DNA of 36,839 nucleotides from positions 1 through 36,839 of the forward strand of contig LJKK01000066.1 in assembly GCA_001421185.1 (NCBI GenBank), read 5' to 3'. Under the pieces are notes generated by a model that did no database searches, was not told the origin of the DNA, and saw only the letters and a list, made by a program, of their open reading frames with translations. Source of the stretch: Methanomassiliicoccales archaeon RumEn M1 (GTDB taxonomy: Archaea; Thermoplasmatota; Thermoplasmata; Methanomassiliicoccales; Methanomassiliicoccaceae). Both the position numbers and the translations under genes were made by a program. Below, one piece after another: positions 9,582-18,842 of the stretch (position 1 is its first letter; each line of letters begins with the position of its first letter).

Positions 9582-10652
9582 TCACTCCCGCCTCAGGACA
9601 TCATCCCATTGTATTACCTGATCCTCCTCAATCATTCGCGATGCTCGGCTGCCCACGATTAAATCTAGGTATTTTGGTGCAATACCGGTGCCTGGGCGCT
9701 TTATGGATATGTCCTCTCGAGCTATTATCTCCCCTTCATGGATGTCCCTATTCGCTACCAGGCTCCTCCTTGCATATAGCTTTCCCAGATGCTCACTCGA
9801 ATCCATTTTCTTGACACTGGACCCCATCGCCACGTGTATGTGTCGAGACATACGGACGAGATCACCTAGCTCAGCGGTATCGACTGCGAGCCAGTGGTCA
9901 GAACTGAGCTCGGCATTCTTGTCGAATGTGTAGTGTTTCTCTATGCAAGTTGCACCAAGTGCTATGGCTGCAAGAGGGATCTCAATACCAATCGAATGAT
10001 CAGATAGGCCGATTGGGATGTCTGGAAATACTGTCTGCATCGTTTGCATTGCTCGCAGGTTTACATTCTCATAAGGAGTAGGATATTTTATCGTACAATG
10101 CATGAGAACGATCTTGTCGTTTCCCTCCTCACGTATGGCATCGACTGCCTCCTGCACCTCGCCAATATTGGATATGCCGGTTGATAGGAAAATGGGCTTA
10201 TCTAGTCGAGCTATATATTTTAGAAATGGTATATTTGTGACATCACAAGAAGCGATTTTATACATCTGTACGTCAAGGGTTTCTAGAAACTCTGCTGATT
10301 TTTCATCGAATGGCGTTGAGAAGAAATCAATGCCGATCTCGTCGGCATACCGTTTCATCTCTCGATAGGCATCTTCCGAGAGCTTATCCACTTTGGTGTA
10401 TGCGTCGAACTGAGTCCCCTCAGCCTTATTATCCTTATCCGCCATGTCCCAAAAACGTGGGGCTGTTTTTGTTACTAGCCCCTCCGCTGTATATGTCTGG
10501 AACTTAATGGCATGCGCCCCTGCGGAGTGGGCTTCCCTTATTAGTCTCAGTCCCAGGTCTAGGCGATTGTTGTGATTGGTGGCCCCTTCAGCAATAATAT
10601 AGGGTAGCTCTCCCACCCCCACAATCTTCTTCCCCACTCTGACGCCGTTCAT
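9582..10652 (-). CDS. neuB: N-acetylneuraminate (nonulosonic acid) synthase
   Basis: Condenses phosphoenolpyruvate with a hexosamine such as ManNAc to form a nine-carbon sugar acid. The TIM-barrel domain shows AEGATNHNN near the start, KFQTYTAEG, FFSTPFDEKS, YKIASCD, STGISN, LSDHS and EKHYTFDK. The C-terminal SAF (antifreeze-like) domain, about residues 285-345, has RRSLVANRDIHEGEII. Length (356 aa) is normal. The ATG at 10652 is chosen because GGAGTG lies upstream and the conserved sequence starts there; a TTG 14 codons upstream would sit inside the GT2 gene. It overlaps the upstream GT2 stop as ATGA. No NeuC-type epimerase lies in the same operon; a WecB is 12 kb away. Confidence 0.92.
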   Translation of the reverse strand: MNGVRVGKKIVGVGELPYIIAEGATNHNNRLDLGLRLIREAHSAGAHAIKFQTYTAEGLVTKTAPRFWDMADKDNKAEGTQFDAYTKVDKLSEDAYREMKRYADEIGIDFFSTPFDEKSAEFLETLDVQMYKIASCDVTNIPFLKYIARLDKPIFLSTGISNIGEVQEAVDAIREEGNDKIVLMHCTIKYPTPYENVNLRAMQTMQTVFPDIPIGLSDHSIGIEIPLAAIALGATCIEKHYTFDKNAELSSDHWLAVDTAELGDLVRMSRHIHVAMGSSVKKMDSSEHLGKLYARRSLVANRDIHEGEIIAREDISIKRPGTGIAPKYLDLIVGSRASRMIEEDQVIQWDDVLRRE

Positions 10653-11323
10653 AATATGTTCACTCCATGTTTGTTGTTGACCAGTTGTTCCCAATCTTCA
10701 CGAGCATTGAGATCATTAGTCATATTATTGTCATGCCTGTAATACCTGTAAGTTGGAAGTTTCACGTGATAACCATCAAAGTTTTTCATCACTCGTAAGA
10801 TAAGATCGAAATCCTCAGCATTGCGGATGCTCTCATCATATAACCCAACTGCCTCTAAGCAAGACTTGCGGAACATTATTCCTGCTCCGTGTTTGAACAA
10901 ATTGTTTATCGAATTTGTATTGATACGTTCACATTTCTCTTCTTTATCATTCACTCGAATAATGTCTCCATATACAAATGAGATATCAGAGTTCCACTTA
11001 AGGATCTCTGAAAAGATAAGTAAAGTATTGTGGTTTATATAATCGTCAGCATCCACCCTAATCACATATGGTGAAATTGCGCGCCTGATACCAATGTTAG
11101 ATGCATAAGAGACACCCATGTTTTTCTCTAATCTGATGCACGATACATTTTGGTGGTGAAGATAACTGTTAATCACTTCAATGCTGTTATCATCACTGTT
11201 GTCGTCCACTATGATGATTTCATACTCAGATAATGGAAGGGATTGATCTAGGCAGCTTCGGATGCATCTCCCAAGGAAGCGCCCATAATTATGATTCGTA
11301 ATGATGATGCTTACACATTTCAT
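10649..11323 (-). CDS. Family 2 glycosyltransferase, first gene of the neu operon
   Basis: A short (224 aa) GT-A enzyme. It opens with VSIIITNHNYGRFL, followed by IIIVDDNSDDNS near residues 36-47, the metal-binding DADD at 91-94 and an NAEDFDLILR motif near 165-174. There is no membrane segment. The stop overlaps the neuB start (ATGA), so it is translationally coupled to the nonulosonic acid genes and probably adds a sugar to the same glycan. An AT-rich box TTTTAATATT (minus strand, about 11346-11357) lies about 25-30 nt before the ATG, fitting a short-leader transcript. Confidence 0.9.
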   Translation of the reverse strand: MKCVSIIITNHNYGRFLGRCIRSCLDQSLPLSEYEIIIVDDNSDDNSIEVINSYLHHQNVSCIRLEKNMGVSYASNIGIRRAISPYVIRVDADDYINHNTLLIFSEILKWNSDISFVYGDIIRVNDKEEKCERINTNSINNLFKHGAGIMFRKSCLEAVGLYDESIRNAEDFDLILRVMKNFDGYHVKLPTYRYYRHDNNMTNDLNAREDWEQLVNNKHGVNIL

Positions 11324-11525
11324 TATTGCCGGTGAGAAACTAATCCAATATTAAAACTATCATCTTGTATGGCATTTTTTGATCAATGTAGATATGCGCT
11401 AACAATGGGGCAGGTAATTGACAGGTAATATATCCATACACATTTTTGTACGAAGGTTTAACTCTGTTGACGTCATCCAAACTCTTAAAGCTAATCCAAC
11501 CATAATGGATGAGGCTTAGCTAATC

Positions 11526-12574
11526 ATGAGGACCAAGGATGAGATAATTAATATTGTGATGCATGCATTTGTTGATGAAGATAATTATAATGCACAGAAT
11601 TTAAACGCACGTGAGATTGCACTAAGGCTCAATCCGAAGAGATATAAAATTACCCTATTCTATACCAATGAGCCAGACAAGAGGTTGCTCAATCGCGACA
11701 ATATTGATTTAAGGAAAGTATCAAAAAATAAAATTGTCCAATCACTTGAGGTAACGAAGGAGCTCTTATCCCGTGATTATGATTTATTCTTCTATGTTCG
11801 CGTGCATTTGGTGGATTTTGTTTATTTTAGGTTGAGATGGCTATTGCGCGATCGAAAAAAACGATTCATCCAGTTGAAAACACTTTACCATATCCAACCT
11901 CTCGCTTTAGGAACTATATTGCTCGTAGGAATGCACTTGATAGTGATGCCCTATATTCAGTAAGCAATTATGTCGCAGAAACGGTTCAAGGAGAGTATGG
12001 GATAGAAACACCTGTTATTCATGTCGGTGTTGATTCGGCAAAATTCGCACCGTCAGTAAAAGCGGGATTGGATAAGAGAACCGTAATATTTGTAGGGTCC
12101 TTTCAGAATAGGAAGAATCCTCAGCTAGTGGTGGAGGCAGCGAAGAAATTCCCAGATGTTGATTTCATATTGGTTGGGGACGGCCCGCTGAAGGGACTAA
12201 TAAATGAACGAGCAAAAGACGTTCCTAATGTGGCTGTATTGCCAAGGATGGAGGAAGGCGACCTCATCGCCTTATATCAAAGGGCGGATACATTATTGTT
12301 CCCCTCAGTTCATGAGGGATTCCCCAAGGTACTTGTGGAGGCAGCAGCGTGTGGTGTCCCATCTATTATCTTCAATAATTACAGATCAGAGGCTGTAATT
12401 GATGGTCGAACCGGTTTTATCGCGCGCGATTTTACAGATATGCTCGATAAGCTTGGCAAAGTTCTATTTGTAGAGGGACTAGGGACAAGAATGGGATTAG
12501 CAGCTCGAGAACATGCCATTAACTTTGACTGGGATACGATTGTTCGAAAATGGGAGGATGAGATTGAAAACTGA
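11526..12574 (+). CDS. Family 4 glycosyltransferase, split by a 1-nt frameshift
   Basis: GT-B enzyme of retaining type. The N-terminal acceptor domain is in the frame starting at 11526; the donor-binding domain is in the next frame (VIFVGSFQNRKNPQLVVEA, LVGDGPLKG, then HEGFPKVLVEAAACGVPSI with the EX7E motif near residues 264-272). Adding one A to the A7 run at 11855-11861 joins both into a single 349-residue protein reading RDRKKTIHPVENT across the join. Divergent from the neu operon, with 200 nt between. If the break is real, the gene is dead because neither half can act alone. Confidence 0.85.
11855..11861 (+). other. Frameshift site in A7 run
   Basis: The upstream frame continues for another 33 codons of non-homologous sequence, while the +1 frame contains the rest of the GT4 fold. 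An A8 run would restore the gene. Confidence 0.75.
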
Positions 12575-12840
12575 ACCGCATGGGCCACAGATAATGCCAA
12601 TGGTGGACGGCTGATAATCTCTATCAGGCCCTACTTATTAGATGCCGTCGACTAGTTATCCAAGAAGAAATAAGATATGTCACTACGAAACGTCTGACTC
12701 GTGGATTTCGACCTGACATTATGTAGGCCTAGGGTGGTAATTTGTTGCATTCTTCTGCCTGGGTGAGTGCTCTTATATAGTTTATATAAATAAATTCTCG
12801 CAATACTATATCATCTTTGACTAGTTGGTACGAGTGACCG

Positions 12841-14519
12841 TCACAGGAAATCATCGAGGTATTTTTGAAATATTTCATATGTCCCTGTCGAGTAAACCTT
12901 ATTGCCATGATAGTCATAAAGAGTTTGCAAATAGGCAGACTTATCAACCTCTTTTCCAAAATAAGCAGCCGAGTCCAGATCTCTTTCAGACCAGAGCATA
13001 TATGTTGGTTTCTTAGCCGCCATCCAATTGTAGGTATCATTGTTCGATGAAACCTTTGTCCACCTGTGCTGATCAATTTTATCCATTAGTAAGATTCTCT
13101 GGTTATAGCTATACACGTCGCACCTATTGGGAAAGGTATCATAATTGAACCTCGCTCCCTCTATTTCCTCCCTCGATACGAAATCGAATTCTAAATTACC
13201 ATATGCCGATGTGACGAACAATATGGGAGATGTCAGAAGTATTCCTGCAGCTGCTATCGCCACTACCCTTTGACCTCTCCCCTGTCCCCAGGCAAGCGCA
13301 GTTAATATGGCCAGAAATGGCATAGCGTATGCGAATGATCGAGTTATTGCTTCGAATCCATAGTTTGCGAAGAGGGCCACGGGCACGATGCCGCTGCAAA
13401 GTAACGCCACCAGCGGTAGTTTCATCCTGTAGTCCATTTTTCCTCTCCCTTTTCGCAGAAGTAAGCTAAGTAATGCAATAATCAGCAAGGCGCCCAAGAT
13501 GAGCGTGAATGATATTTTGGCCTTAATCACCTCCATGTGGGCAGGATTACCTACACCAATTCCCTGTGCCGTACTAACAACATGCTGTATGTTGCCTATC
13601 CAGCGTAGATAGTAGGGAAGCGTACTGATGAGATAATTCCAGTTGGCGAATACTACGTAGAACGTAAGAATTAAAGCCAAACCTATTGCGAGCTTTGCGG
13701 AGAGGGGCCCTTTACCGGACCAAAACTCTTTTTTAGGATTTGAGGGCCCAATAGCATTAATATTATAATTATTAGGCATAGTACTGAGGATAGTAGGTGG
13801 GATGCAGCCAAACTAAAGAAAATCAAGGCTAGAGAAGCGCCCCAATAACGTGTCATATCATTATGCTTGTATCGTCTGACGATTAAGTAGATAATGGTGA
13901 GGAGAAATAGAAGGCCCAATGCCGGTGGCAGGAATAAGTAGTATGCTGTCCAATCGAACAGAATAAAACCTAAACTAGCGAGTATGGCTAAATGTGATTC
14001 GTCGGTTAATTTGAATGTGATAACACCCACAATGAGCAGTTGGAGCAGCTTTATTAGAATTGGTACGATTAGTAAGAGATTAATTGCGTCTGTACCAGTA
14101 GAGTATGTGACAAATGTGCCCATTAACATAATGCCGGGCCAGTTCAGGTATGGTAACCCAATGGGATCATAAAACCCACGGTCAATAATAAAATTAGTAT
14201 ATCCCAACACTTTGTATGAGTAAGTAAAATATCCTGTTCCATCAATTAATATGGGGAGAGTATAGAGGGCTGACCATGTGCCTATCAAGGCCATATATGT
14301 GATAATTGTCACGTTCTTATTGATTGCCGAAACGATTATCGAACCAACCATGAGGGAAACTGCCAGGAAGTAGAGTGGCCCCAGGCTGTTCACGATACCC
14401 AGGTTTGAGATCCCAATTCGCCCAGTTACTAAGAATGCGAGCCATAGGGCAAATCCCGTCATTAGTAGCGAAGGAGGCAGTCGAGGATCTACCCAAATCT
14501 TTTTTATGTCTACTTCCAA
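12841..14519 (-). CDS. Multi-spanning GT-C-like membrane protein, split by a 1-nt frameshift
   Basis: A 559-residue polytopic protein after repair. The N-terminal half (ends in its own frame at 13683) has about 8-9 hydrophobic helices and an early loop with RGFYDPIGLPYLNWPG. The C-terminal half adds about 4 helices and then a soluble tail of some 110 residues ending NKVYSTGTYEIFQKYL, like the extracytoplasmic tails of archaeal GT-C-type transferases. The two frames overlap at 13683-13779. Adding one base either in the A6 run (13729-13734, T on the plus strand) or in the G4C3 run (13704-13710) joins them. The start is TTG at 14519 with GGGA upstream; no ATG is near. Wzy-type polymerase is the alternative; no family was firmly recognised. 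Confidence 0.65.
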
Positions 14520-14643
14520 TTAATTCCCAAGTTGTCTCATTACCTATCGCCTTTTATCTCTTTCTACATCCATCCCCATGTTGTTTGGGGCAATCAAATA
14601 CATGGGGTAAGTTGTAAATATCAAATAGCAATTAGATTTGTGC

Positions 14644-15626
14644 TTGAGTCGATTAATTGATTTCATTCGAACCCATTGGGACCTCTGGATTATCTTATTC
14701 TTAGTCCCTATGTTTCTATTGATTACAGCCTTGCTACCTGGAAGCATCTATCAACTATCATTGGGTCTACCATTTGCTCTGTTGTTCCCTGCTACGCCCT
14801 AATTTCATGGCTATTTCCGGGCCAGGAGAACATGAGGCTAATAGAAAGGTTGGCCCTATCCTCCGTATCCTCAATCTCAATCTCAATTAGCATTGGTTTT
14901 ACAATGTATTATCTGGGCATCCCCATTGCCCAAGGTCCTGTACTCTACACACTTACCCTCTTTTGCATAGTTTTGTGCTATCTGGCATTGCGACGACGAG
15001 TTCATGAAGGCGGGGATTACAGGCCCCCTACAATGAATATGATGGTATCAAGGATACGTCCCTACGTTAAGGGACAGGGTTCTGAGAGATTATTGGTCAT
15101 CGGATGTACAGCCCTTCTAGTCGCATCATTAATAGTTGTTTCACTAAATGTCGCCGACCCACCGAACTCAAAACGGTATTCCACACTCTATCTGCTCAAT
15201 AATGATGGCTTATCCTCTGAGTTTCCTCACAATATGGCAGCAGGGGAAACAATCAGTTTTCAGATGGGTATAATCAATCATGAGGGCAGAACTGTACACT
15301 ATACTGCTCAAGTATGGTTGGTTGGCATGAACTCAACTGGGGCCATTTCGGAGATAATCTATTATCAAGAATTCTCCACTGTCCTGCCATCTGTCGTACC
15401 CCCAGTTTCGGATAACTTTGAGAAACAGAGTGAAACAAGACTTGATGTCACAATCGATCGGGCGGGGGATTATAGGGTGTGGGTGATCCTACATAAGGAC
15501 ATGCTCGATTCACCCAACCTCGTACCGGGGCAGGACTATGCTGGTACGTCCGAAGAAGAGATCATTGAAATGGCAAGGAGCAATCATTTGGAGAATGTCT
15601 ATCTCTCTATCACCGTTACTGAATAA
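14644..15626 (+). CDS. DUF1616 membrane protein, split by a 1-nt frameshift
   Basis: DUF1616 proteins are archaeal membrane proteins with 4-5 N-terminal helices and an extracytoplasmic beta-rich domain; function unknown. This copy parallels the second one at 23859-24860. The first 50 residues (THWDLWIILFLVPMFLL, then LGLPFALLFP) lie in one frame; the rest (YALISWLFPGQENMRLIERL onward) lies in another. One extra G near 14791 gives LLFPGYALISWLFPG, exactly the family pattern, and a 327-residue protein. A TTG at 14644 (MSRLIDFIRTHWDLW) is the likely start; TTG 14638 is possible. A downstream TTG at 14676 in the other frame would give a false N-terminus. The C-terminal domain has LYLLNNDGLSSEFPHNMAAG, like the partner's YILGPGGKATGYPNNLTVG. 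Confidence 0.8.
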
Positions 15627-15747
15627 ATGTTTTGATCCCTCTTGTGCTTATCCTATCTGTCCTATACCCTTCTTTGGTTCAGGGGTCTGAATGCCATTCT
15701 TTCATGATAGAAAGTAATAATTCCTCCGACCTCTCGTTCTTGAAATT

Positions 15748-16044
15748 ATGTATGGACAGGACGACAGAAGAAGGCGCCGCCGCTATGGTCCCGGACCATG
15801 GTGGCCACCATGGTTCGATCCTCGTTTCGGACCTCCACCAGATGTGATCTATCCGGGATACCAGCCCTGGGATCCCTACCGGCCGTCGATGATCAGGAGG
15901 CCAGAGGATGATATCGCTTCTCTTGAGCGGGAGCTGGAGGAATTGGAGGACGAGAAGATAGAGATCGAACGGGCCATCGAGGACGTCAAGAAGGAGATCT
16001 CGCGGCGCAAGAGGGAGAGCGCTTCACGCTCTGACATAGCCTGA
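15748..16044 (+). CDS. Small protein with Pro/Trp/Tyr-rich head and coiled-coil tail
   Basis: 98 residues. The first half is rich in Arg, Pro, Tyr, Trp and Gly (RRRRRRYGPGPWWPPWFDP). The second half (about residues 52-92) is a charged heptad-like helix, LERELEELEDEKIEIERAI. This architecture resembles small archaeal proteins grouped under DUF5320, but the match is one of layout. Position: after the first DUF1616, converging on the acetate symporter, at the point where the DNA turns GC-richer. No ribosome site is obvious. Function not recognised. Confidence 0.6.
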   Translation: MYGQDDRRRRRRYGPGPWWPPWFDPRFGPPPDVIYPGYQPWDPYRPSMIRRPEDDIASLERELEELEDEKIEIERAIEDVKKEISRRKRESASRSDIA

Positions 16045-16045
16045 A

Positions 16046-16066
16046 GAAAAAAAGACAAGGAAAAGG
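16046..16066 (-). terminator. T-rich terminator after the acetate symporter
   Basis: Just past the symporter stop the minus strand reads a run of pyrimidines with seven consecutive T (plus-strand A7 at 16047-16053) and further T-rich sequence. Archaeal transcription ends at such T tracts without needing a hairpin. Confidence 0.45.
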
Positions 16067-16068
16067 TT

Positions 16069-17577
16069 TCAGCCTGCCGTGTTCTCCGCCGCCTTGGCGT
16101 CGACGCGGTCGGCCGTCAGCAGCGACACGCCGATCGTGACGGCGAAGCCGAGCGGAATCGACACGATGCCCGGGTTGAACAGGGAGAACAGCGCCCCCTC
16201 GCTCATCATGGCCGGCGAGACGGCGATGAGTGCCACCGACGACACCAGGCCGACGATGATGCCCATCACTATGCCCCACTCCGTGGTGCGCTTCCAGAAC
16301 AGCGTGCACAGTAGTGCCGGCAGATTGGCCGACGCGGCGATGGCGAATGCCAGCCCGACCAGGAACGCGACGTTCTGCCCCTTGGCCAGGATGCCCAGCG
16401 CAATGGCGATGACGCCCACGCTGATTGCTGTTATCTTGGATATGCGCAGCGCTCTCTTCTCGTCCGTCTTCTTTCCCAGCACCTCGGTGTAGATGTCGTG
16501 GGCGATCGCACCGGCCGACGCCATGATGAGGCCCGCGACTGTCCCCAGGATGGTGGCGAAGGCGATCGATGAGATGATAGCGTAGAACGCCTCTCCGCCG
16601 ATGTAGGAGGCCAGCATCGGGGCCGCCAGGTTCGCATCGCTCGGATCGAGCGTACCGAAGAAGTTCGCCCCCAGGCCGAGGTACAGCGTCAGCAGGTAGA
16701 AGACGCCCATGACCACGATGGCAATAACGGTCGACTTCCTGGCATCCGATGGCTTGGGCACAGTGAAGTACCGTATCAGGATGTGCGGCAGCGCGGCGGT
16801 ACCAAGGATGAGGCCCAGTGCCAGCGAGACGAAGTCCAGCGGGTTGGTGTACTTCATGCCGGGGGACATGAACACGTCGCCCGGTACAGTATTCACGCCA
16901 CCGCCGGTGGTCGGGATGTTCACCTCCCCGCTGAGGAACTGGCCCAGGAACTCGATCGGGCCCATGCCGGCCACGACGAGCACGCCGATCGTAAGCGCTA
17001 TGGCTGCTATGAGCAGCAGGAATCCCTTGATGAACTGCACCCAGGTCGTCGAGACCATGCCAGCCGTGGCGACGATGGTGATCACCAGCGCGCCGATGAC
17101 CACGACGCCAATCTCGTAGTCAAGGCCGATGAGCGGGCCCACGATGGCGCCCGAGCCCACCATCTGCGGAATTAGGTAGAAGACCGAGACGACGAGCGTG
17201 CTTATCGCCGCCACCAGGCGGATCTTCTTGCTCTTGAATTTGGACGTCAGCGCGTCGGCGAAGGTGTACTTACCAATGGCTCGCAGCGGTTCAGCGACCA
17301 GGAACAGCGCCACGATCCAGCCGGCCAGGAAGCCGATGGCGTAGATGAAGCCGTCGTAGCCGGAGAACGCGACCAGTCCGGTGATGCCCAGGAACGACGC
17401 CGCGCTGAGGTAGTCTCCGGCGATGGCGAACCCGTTCACGACCCATCGAACGCCGCCTCCAGCGACATAATAATGTCCGGCGGTGCGAACCCTTCGAGCG
17501 GCGTAGATCGATATGCCTATGGTGGCCATCGTGATCATCACAAAGATGGCGAAGGACAGCGGTTGAAGCTCTGCCAT
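16069..17577 (-). CDS. actP: Cation/acetate symporter (SSS family, ActP-like)
   Basis: Sodium:solute symporter that imports short carboxylates such as acetate. It has 502 residues and about 13 TM helices. The order of conserved segments fits ActP: YYVAGGGVRWVVNGFAIAGD near residues 36-55, SAASFLGITG, FLVAEPLRAIGKYTFADAL, and RYFTVPKPSDARKS. The ATG at 17577 is one nt past the stop of the upstream USP-DUF485 gene and shares its GGGAGGAG ribosome site, so both are made together. In bacteria a DUF485 protein (YjcH) is the usual upstream partner of ActP. Acetate is inferred from that pairing. Confidence 0.88.
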   Translation of the reverse strand: MAELQPLSFAIFVMITMATIGISIYAARRVRTAGHYYVAGGGVRWVVNGFAIAGDYLSAASFLGITGLVAFSGYDGFIYAIGFLAGWIVALFLVAEPLRAIGKYTFADALTSKFKSKKIRLVAAISTLVVSVFYLIPQMVGSGAIVGPLIGLDYEIGVVVIGALVITIVATAGMVSTTWVQFIKGFLLLIAAIALTIGVLVVAGMGPIEFLGQFLSGEVNIPTTGGGVNTVPGDVFMSPGMKYTNPLDFVSLALGLILGTAALPHILIRYFTVPKPSDARKSTVIAIVVMGVFYLLTLYLGLGANFFGTLDPSDANLAAPMLASYIGGEAFYAIISSIAFATILGTVAGLIMASAGAIAHDIYTEVLGKKTDEKRALRISKITAISVGVIAIALGILAKGQNVAFLVGLAFAIAASANLPALLCTLFWKRTTEWGIVMGIIVGLVSSVALIAVSPAMMSEGALFSLFNPGIVSIPLGFAVTIGVSLLTADRVDAKAAENTAG

Positions 17578-17578
17578 G

Positions 17579-18295
17579 TCACTCCTCCCTTTCCGCTCTC
17601 ACGGCATAGGCATTGAACCCAATGGCCAGTGCTATGGTCATGACGATGATCAGAAGGCCAGCCACAAGGCCGACGTTGAGGCCCAGGGCGGGGATCTGGA
17701 ACACGTCGCGTATGTACGAGCCGAACAGCACGAAGATGGCGTAGCCGATGACGTACGCCGCGAAGAGATACAGGCCGACACGGAACTGCCTCGTTCGCGT
17801 GATAGCCGCCACGGCCTTCGCGGGCGACGGTTCGATGACCTCCCTGACCTTGGCCCTCACGGTCTTGGTCTCGTCGGCCGTCGGTTTTACGACGAGGACC
17901 GACACGGGGGACTGGCTGACGACCGCCTTGGCGACGCTGCCTAGATAGAGCCTGTTCAGTCCCTTGAGCGAGGAGGTGCCCATGACGATGAGCTCCGCTC
18001 CGGTCTCCTCGGCGGCGCGGATAATCTCCCCGACAATCGGCCCCTCACGGACCAGGACGGTCGCCGGCACTTTGTCGATGGCCGCCAGCTCCTTGGCATA
18101 CTCGATGCCATCCTCGCCCTCAGGCCGCTGCAGCGCCCTCGAATCGGACGCCCTCTCGAGCGTCGTCCTCGGGATCTGCTCGATCACCTTGAGGATGACC
18201 AGGGATGCCGAGCGCTGTTTTGCCTCGGCCACCGCTCTAACGGTGGCCGCTAGCGCCGGCAGCGAACCATCGGTGGCAAGCAGTATGGTGCTCAC
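17579..18295 (-). CDS. Universal stress protein fused to a DUF485 membrane domain
   Basis: 238 residues. Residues 1-140 are a UspA domain with ATDGS near 7-11 and the ATP-binding loop VMGTSSLKGLNRLYLGSV near 105-122. Residues 165-230 form two TM helices with the pattern of DUF485/YjcH (FRVGLYLFAAYVIGYAIFVL, then GLNVGLVAG), the small partner of ActP. The fusion suggests a nucleotide-binding sensor attached to the symporter complex. The start is GTG at 18295 because AGGAGGG ends 5 nt upstream; an upstream ATG would add 23 residues with no homology. Directly coupled to actP. The domain calls are good; the regulatory role is inference. Confidence 0.82.
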   Translation of the reverse strand: MSTILLATDGSLPALAATVRAVAEAKQRSASLVILKVIEQIPRTTLERASDSRALQRPEGEDGIEYAKELAAIDKVPATVLVREGPIVGEIIRAAEETGAELIVMGTSSLKGLNRLYLGSVAKAVVSQSPVSVLVVKPTADETKTVRAKVREVIEPSPAKAVAAITRTRQFRVGLYLFAAYVIGYAIFVLFGSYIRDVFQIPALGLNVGLVAGLLIIVMTIALAIGFNAYAVRAEREE

Positions 18296-18842
18296 GTTAT
18301 CCCTCCTCTCCCATTCATGCAAACGGATGGTGTCGAGTCGATCGCTCGATCTCCTCGTATCCATCCTGCTCTCGATCCAGCGGTACGGACCCGCATGTTG
18401 TGCGCTATGAAAGGGGGCATATATAAAAAAGTACTAGCTTTGCTACGATAATTGCCGTTATTGAGCGAGTACTTTACGAATTGTGTATTTTTCGTCGAGT
18501 TATTCATTTCTCTAAGCATTACGTCATCTAATATACAAATGTCGGGGACGAATAACGGCGCATGTCGAATGGGAAGAATCGCCGACTCAGATGCCCCGTT
18601 CCCTCCTGGCCTATTAATTATCGTTAATTTTTGAACGTCAAGGGCGACATCGTTGACTCGTTCCCGAACGCTAACGATGTGATTCGAACGGTCGCCAATC
18701 TTGATTCTTAAGAGAATTTTTCGCCTCAATGTACACCGAACGTCATTATTGTCACGCCACCTAGATTAATTATCAGATTATCCATGAAGATAACATTAAA
18801 ATAGAACGGTTGACAAAGGGCCAGATTGGACGAGTGACGCCG
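18296..18842. other. Divergent intergenic region, USP/actP and OsmC promoters
   Basis: About 550 nt with no convincing gene. A TTTATATA box for the minus-strand operon is at 18420-18427, about 125 nt before the GTG start. An AT-rich element (ATTAAAATAG, 18792-18801) lies about 40-50 nt before the OsmC ATG. A near-palindrome ATTCTTAAGAGAAT at about 18704-18717 could be an operator. Open frames on both strands here are short, of odd composition and unrecognised. Confidence 0.5.
18420..18427 (-). promoter_or_regulatory. TATA box for USP-DUF485/actP operon
   Basis: Minus strand reads TTTATATA, the archaeal TATA consensus. It implies transcription starting near 18395 and a 5' leader of about 100 nt. 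Confidence 0.5.

Noticed and set aside
12575-12840. Intergenic stretch between the GT4 and the GT-C-like gene, checked for gene remnants
   Set aside because: No frame with family landmarks on either strand; AT-rich and probably non-coding.
15632-15847. 71-codon frame overlapping the small coiled-coil gene
   Set aside because: Out of frame with the better-supported 98-residue protein, with a weak signal-like start and no domain.
18292-18729. 145-codon open frame on the minus strand in the USP/OsmC gap
   Set aside because: It overlaps the USP promoter and start, has unusual composition, and shows no recognisable domain.
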